A stretch of 64,000 nt of DNA, from NCBI RefSeq assembly GCF_006912135.1, contig NZ_VIRS01000001.1, positions 1 to 64,000 of the forward strand. The letters run 5' to 3'. The notes under the pieces were generated by a model. The model made no database searches. It had not been told where the DNA came from and saw only the letters and a list, made by a program, of their open reading frames with translations. This DNA comes from Cryptosporangium phraense (GTDB lineage Bacteria; Actinomycetota; Actinomycetes; Mycobacteriales; Cryptosporangiaceae). A program made the translations under genes and the position numbers. Positions within the stretch are counted from its first letter, which is position 1, and each line of letters begins with the position of its first letter. Positions 60,719 through 64,000 of the stretch are shown here, in pieces.

Positions 60719-62734
60719 ATGCGAACACTCACCGACTTCGTGCTCCGGCACAAGCTCGTGGTCTGCCTGTCGTGGCTGCTGGTGGCCGTCGCCGGGGTGC
60801 TGGTCACGCCCGGCCTCTCGAAGGCGCTCACCGCCGACTTCAGCCAGCCCGGGCAACCCGGCTACGAGGCGAACCAGCGGATCGTGGACCGGTACGGCAG
60901 CGGCGGGGCGGTCACCCCGCAGGTGGTGGTCGTCCGGCTGCCGCCCGGCTCGACGGCCGACGACCCGGCCCTGGGACGGGCCTTCGCGGCCGCCGCGGAC
61001 GCGGTCCGCGGCCGGGCGGTCTCCTATGCCGACACCCGGGACCCCGCGCTGCTCGCCGACTCCGGACGGGTGACCTACGGGCTGGTCTGGGCGTCCGACC
61101 GGCGTGCCGTGCCGGTCGGCGTGGTCCGGGCCGCGCTGCCGGCCGGTTCGTCCGTGCAGGTCACCGGGCTGGCGCAACTCACCGACTCGGGCGGCGGCCG
61201 GCAGGGGCTCAGCATCCTCACCGAGGTCCTGATCGGCGCGGTCGGCGCGCTGGTCGTGCTGGCGTTCGTGTTCGGTTCGTCGCTGGCCGCGCTGCCGGTG
61301 CTGCTCGCCGGTATCGCGATCCTCGGCTCGTTCCTGCTGCTGCGCGGGCTGGCCGAGCTGACCGAGGTCAACACCGTCGTCCAGTTCGTCGTCGCACTGA
61401 TCGGCCTGGGCGTCTCGATCGACTACGCGCTGCTGATCGTCACCCGCTGGCGGGAGGAGCGGGCCTCGACCGACAACGTCGGCGCGGTGCGCCGGGCGAT
61501 GCTGACGGCAGGCCGGTCAGTGCTGGTCAGCGGCGTCAGCGTGGCGATCGGGCTGGTCGCGATGGTGCTCGTCCCGGTGCCGGTGCTGCGCAGCATCGGG
61601 CTCGGAGGGATCCTCATCCCGCTGGTGAGCGTGCTGCTCGTGCTGACGTTGCTGCCGGTGCTGCTGGCCACCGCCGGTCCCCGGCTGGACTGGCCGCACC
61701 GGCCGGTCGGCCGGAACGCCGACCGGCGCTGGAGCGGCTGGGCCCGGCTCGTCCTGCGCCACCGGTGGGCGGCCGCCGCGGCGGGCCTGGTGGTACTGCT
61801 CGCGCTGGCCGGTGCGGCGAGCGGGCTCCGGCTCGGCGACCCCGGTACCGAGTCGTCGACCGCGACCGGCCCGGCGGCCGCGGGCCTGCAGGCCCTGCGG
61901 ACGGCCGGGGTGCCCACGGGCGTCCTCGCCCCGATCGAGGTACTCGCGGGGGATTCCGCGGCGGACGCGCTGCGCGAGATCCCGGGCGTCGTCGCGGTGG
62001 TGACGTCCGAGCCCGGCCTGCTCGAGGTGCTCCCGGCCGACGAGCCGAGCACCGACGCCGGGGCCGAGACCCTCCGGCGGGTCCGTGACGCGGTGCCCGA
62101 GTCTGCCCAGGTCGGCGGGCCAGCGGCCCAGAGCAAGGACGCGATCTCGGCGATCTACGACGTGTTCCCGCTCATGCTCGGCCTGATCGCGCTGGTGACG
62201 TTCGCCGTGCTGACCCGCGCGTTCGGCTCGGTCGTGCTCGCGGTGAAGGCCGTCCTGCTCAACCTGCTCTCGCTGGCCGCGAGCCTCGGCGCGCTGGTGC
62301 TGATCTGGCAGTACGGGTACGGGTCGCAGCTGCTCGGCGGGCTGCCGGCCCTGGGCTCGATCACCGAGTTCATCCCGGCGATCGTGTTCGCGTTCCTCTA
62401 CGGGCTCTCGATGGACTACGAGATCTTCCTGCTGGCCCGGATCCGCGAGGAGTACGACCGCACCGGCTCGACGCCCGAGGCCGTCGTCGGCGGCCTCGGG
62501 AGCACCGGACGGCTGGTCACCAGCGCGGCGCTGATCCTCGCGCTGGCGTTCGCGTCGCTGGCCGCGGCCCCGGCGACCGAGCTCAAGGTGTTCGCGAGCG
62601 CGCTGGCGATCGGCATCCTGCTGGACGCGACCGTGGTGCGGGCGTTGCTGGTGCCCGCACTCATCGGTGTGCTGGGGTCGGCGACCTGGTGGTCACCTCA
62701 GGGCTTGCGCGCCACCACGACGAACTCGTTGTAG
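60719..62734 (+). CDS. MMPL/RND family transporter
   Basis: 671 aa from ATG at 60719. Two six-helix halves with a large extracytoplasmic domain in each: the first half has GLGVSIDYALLIVTRWREE and the second FLYGLSMDYEIFLLARIREEY, both carrying the MMPL Asp/Tyr-bearing motif that couples proton flow. It is shorter than mycobacterial MmpL and of the actinomycete ActII-3/YdgH type, often exporting lipids or antibiotics. Its end overlaps the convergent methyltransferase by 37 bases. It is probably controlled by the adjacent two-component system. Confidence 0.92.
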   Translation: MRTLTDFVLRHKLVVCLSWLLVAVAGVLVTPGLSKALTADFSQPGQPGYEANQRIVDRYGSGGAVTPQVVVVRLPPGSTADDPALGRAFAAAADAVRGRAVSYADTRDPALLADSGRVTYGLVWASDRRAVPVGVVRAALPAGSSVQVTGLAQLTDSGGGRQGLSILTEVLIGAVGALVVLAFVFGSSLAALPVLLAGIAILGSFLLLRGLAELTEVNTVVQFVVALIGLGVSIDYALLIVTRWREERASTDNVGAVRRAMLTAGRSVLVSGVSVAIGLVAMVLVPVPVLRSIGLGGILIPLVSVLLVLTLLPVLLATAGPRLDWPHRPVGRNADRRWSGWARLVLRHRWAAAAAGLVVLLALAGAASGLRLGDPGTESSTATGPAAAGLQALRTAGVPTGVLAPIEVLAGDSAADALREIPGVVAVVTSEPGLLEVLPADEPSTDAGAETLRRVRDAVPESAQVGGPAAQSKDAISAIYDVFPLMLGLIALVTFAVLTRAFGSVVLAVKAVLLNLLSLAASLGALVLIWQYGYGSQLLGGLPALGSITEFIPAIVFAFLYGLSMDYEIFLLARIREEYDRTGSTPEAVVGGLGSTGRLVTSAALILALAFASLAAAPATELKVFASALAIGILLDATVVRALLVPALIGVLGSATWWSPQGLRATTTNSL

Positions 62735-63351
62735 GCGAAGAACTTCCCGGCGAACCGCGGAAACGGGAACGAGTACTTCTTCACGACGGTCAGACCCACG
62801 TCCCGGGCCAGCGCCGAGACCTCGTCGAAGCCGCTGAACCGGATGTGGGTCGCGTCGGTCGTGTAGCCCTTCTCCTGCGGCGTGATGAACACGACGCGGC
62901 CGCCCGAGCGGAGGTAGGGCAGGTACGACTCGACCACGGCCTTGGCGTCCGGCTCGAGCAGGTGCTCGACCAGGTGCGAGGCCAGGATCGCGTCGAACGA
63001 GCCGGGCTGGAAGTCGTCCGAGGCGAAGAAGTCGTCGACCGTGTACGCGGTGAAGCCGCGGGCCCGGGCGAGCTCGATCGACGTGGGGTTGTGGTCGACG
63101 CCGACCGGCGGCGGATTCTTGCCGTCCTGCAGGTGCGAAAGGTTGCGACCGATGCCACAGCCGACATCGAGCGTGCGGCCGAGCTGCAGCCGGCGCAGGT
63201 TCCACCGGTAGGGGGCCTGGACGTTGAGCACCTGCTTCCAGCGGGCCGTCTCCAGCCGCTGCAGCCGCTCGGCGTAGTCCGCGCCGGCGGTGCCGGGTGC
63301 CTCGTTGGTCGCCAACGTCCAAGCCCTTTCGTCTGACGGTGTTTCCGGCAC
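62698..63351 (-). CDS. Class I SAM-dependent methyltransferase
   Basis: 217 aa from GTG at 63351, one base after the rfbA stop. SAM motif I LGRTLDVGCGIGRNLSHL, acidic motif II VGVDHNPTSIELAR, then AILASHLVEHLLEP. Position next to rfbA suggests methylation of a sugar or lipid intermediate of a surface polysaccharide; the substrate is unproved. Confidence 0.88.
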   Translation of the reverse strand: MPETPSDERAWTLATNEAPGTAGADYAERLQRLETARWKQVLNVQAPYRWNLRRLQLGRTLDVGCGIGRNLSHLQDGKNPPPVGVDHNPTSIELARARGFTAYTVDDFFASDDFQPGSFDAILASHLVEHLLEPDAKAVVESYLPYLRSGGRVVFITPQEKGYTTDATHIRFSGFDEVSALARDVGLTVVKKYSFPFPRFAGKFFAYNEFVVVARKP

Positions 63352-63352
63352 C

Positions 63353-64000
63353 CTAGTGCTCGAGGAGCTCGATCAAGTAGTCGCCGTAGCCGGACTTGCG
63401 CAGCGGCTCGGCCAGCGCACGCAGCTGGGCGTCGTCGATGTAACCCTGCCGCCAGGCGACTTCCTCGACGCAGCCGATCTTGAAGCCCTGCCGCTCCTCG
63501 ATCACCCGCACGTACTCCGCCGCCTGAACCAGCGACGTGAACGTGCCGGTGTCCAGCCACGCGGTGCCCCGATCCAGCACGGTCACCTTCAACGCCCCCT
63601 CGTCGAGGTAGGCCTGGTTGACCGCCGTGATCTCCAGCTCACCCCGGGCACTCGGCTTCAGGCCCTTGGTGATCGCCACGACCCGGTTGTCGTAGAAGTA
63701 CAGCCCGGGCACCACGTACTTGCTCTTCGGCTTCTCCGGTTTCTCCTCCAGCGAGAGCACCGTGCCGGTCTCGTCGAACTCCACCACGCCGTAGGCCTCG
63801 GGGTTGGCCACCGGATAGGCGAACACCCGGCCACCGGTCAGCCCGTTGTGCGTCGAGAGCTGCCGGCCCAGACCCGCACCGTGGAAGATGTTGTCGCCCA
63901 ACACCAGCGCCACCGGCTCGTCGCCGATGAACTGCTCACCGATCAGGAACGCCTGCGCGATCCCGTCCGGAGACGGCTGCACCGCGTACTGGATGTCCAT
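63353..64000 (-). CDS. rfbA: Glucose-1-phosphate thymidylyltransferase, C-terminal part (N-terminus beyond the window)
   Basis: The 215 residues visible begin [20 protein letters not shown], which is internal to RfbA; about 75 residues with the GGxGTR nucleotide site lie beyond 64000. [30 protein letters not shown] (in parts), [13 protein letters not shown] and AWLDTGTF are RfbA hallmarks. It makes dTDP-glucose, first step to dTDP-rhamnose, linking to rfbC at 57808. Confidence 0.93.
   Translation of the reverse strand: MDIQYAVQPSPDGIAQAFLIGEQFIGDEPVALVLGDNIFHGAGLGRQLSTHNGLTGGRVFAYPVANPEAYGVVEFDETGTVLSLEEKPEKPKSKYVVPGLYFYDNRVVAITKGLKPSARGELEITAVNQAYLDEGALKVTVLDRGTAWLDTGTFTSLVQAAEYVRVIEERQGFKIGCVEEVAWRQGYIDDAQLRALAEPLRKSGYGDYLIELLEH

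Overview
High-GC chromosomal DNA from an actinomycete. The clearest markers are the Pup ligase PafA with the WYL regulators PafB and PafC, the RNA-polymerase-binding protein RbpA, a split Lnt/Ppm1 pair, HelY, TatA/TatC and dynamin-like GTPases related to mycobacterial IniA/IniC. From remembered Mycobacterium tuberculosis gene order, two conserved blocks lie here about 10 kb apart: rbpA-fxsA-ppm1/lnt (Rv2050-Rv2053c) and M24 peptidase-exonuclease-helY-tatC-tatA-pafC-pafB-pafA (Rv2089c-Rv2097c). The genus cannot be fixed from the window alone.

Layout. 1-3.6 kb: a partial unknown gene behind a 1115-aa LuxR/ATPase regulator full of in-frame tandem repeats. 3.8-9.6 kb: a cytosolic Ca-binding-type repeat protein, then a tight operon of dynamin-like GTPase, membrane-anchored GrpE-like protein, second dynamin-like GTPase and a very acidic protein. 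9.6-10 kb: a VOC protein. 10.2-14.7 kb: a lower-GC two-gene island encoding a giant Hsp90-like ATPase and a DUF4062/TIR-like protein, the best candidate here for an undescribed (defence-like) system. It is followed by about 1 kb without a recognisable gene, then an Hsp70-like ATPase whose substrate-binding domain is replaced by a Pro/Ala linker and a C-terminal membrane anchor. 17-26.5 kb: GDPD, MFS transporter, thymidine kinase, MarR/azoreductase pair, flavoprotein reductase, rbpA, an IS701-like insertion sequence and fxsA. Two related ~165-bp hairpin MITEs sit exactly on stop codons here. 26.5-40 kb: ppm1/lnt, amidohydrolase, two-component system, M24 peptidase, GNAT, 5'-3' exonuclease, orphan kinase and helY. 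40-58 kb: a CapD-like epimerase, HAD hydrolase, three secreted TIG-domain paralogues (two in tandem, one 8 kb away), SDR, RlmA-like methyltransferase, DagK, tatC-tatA, pafC-pafB, a DUF3866 protein, two DUF4232 lipoproteins and pafA. 58-64 kb: rfbC coupled to a two-component system, a divergent MMPL transporter, a methyltransferase and the 3' part of rfbA.

How they work together. The dynamin/GrpE-like/Hsp70-like genes read as one membrane-tethered chaperone-and-remodelling module in which a nucleotide-exchange factor and its Hsp70 partner are both anchored in the membrane. The Hsp90/DUF4062 island separates the Hsp70 gene from the rest. PafA, PafB and PafC belong to pupylation and the Paf-dependent DNA-damage response. 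The rfb genes at the right edge belong to a dTDP-rhamnose surface-polysaccharide locus.
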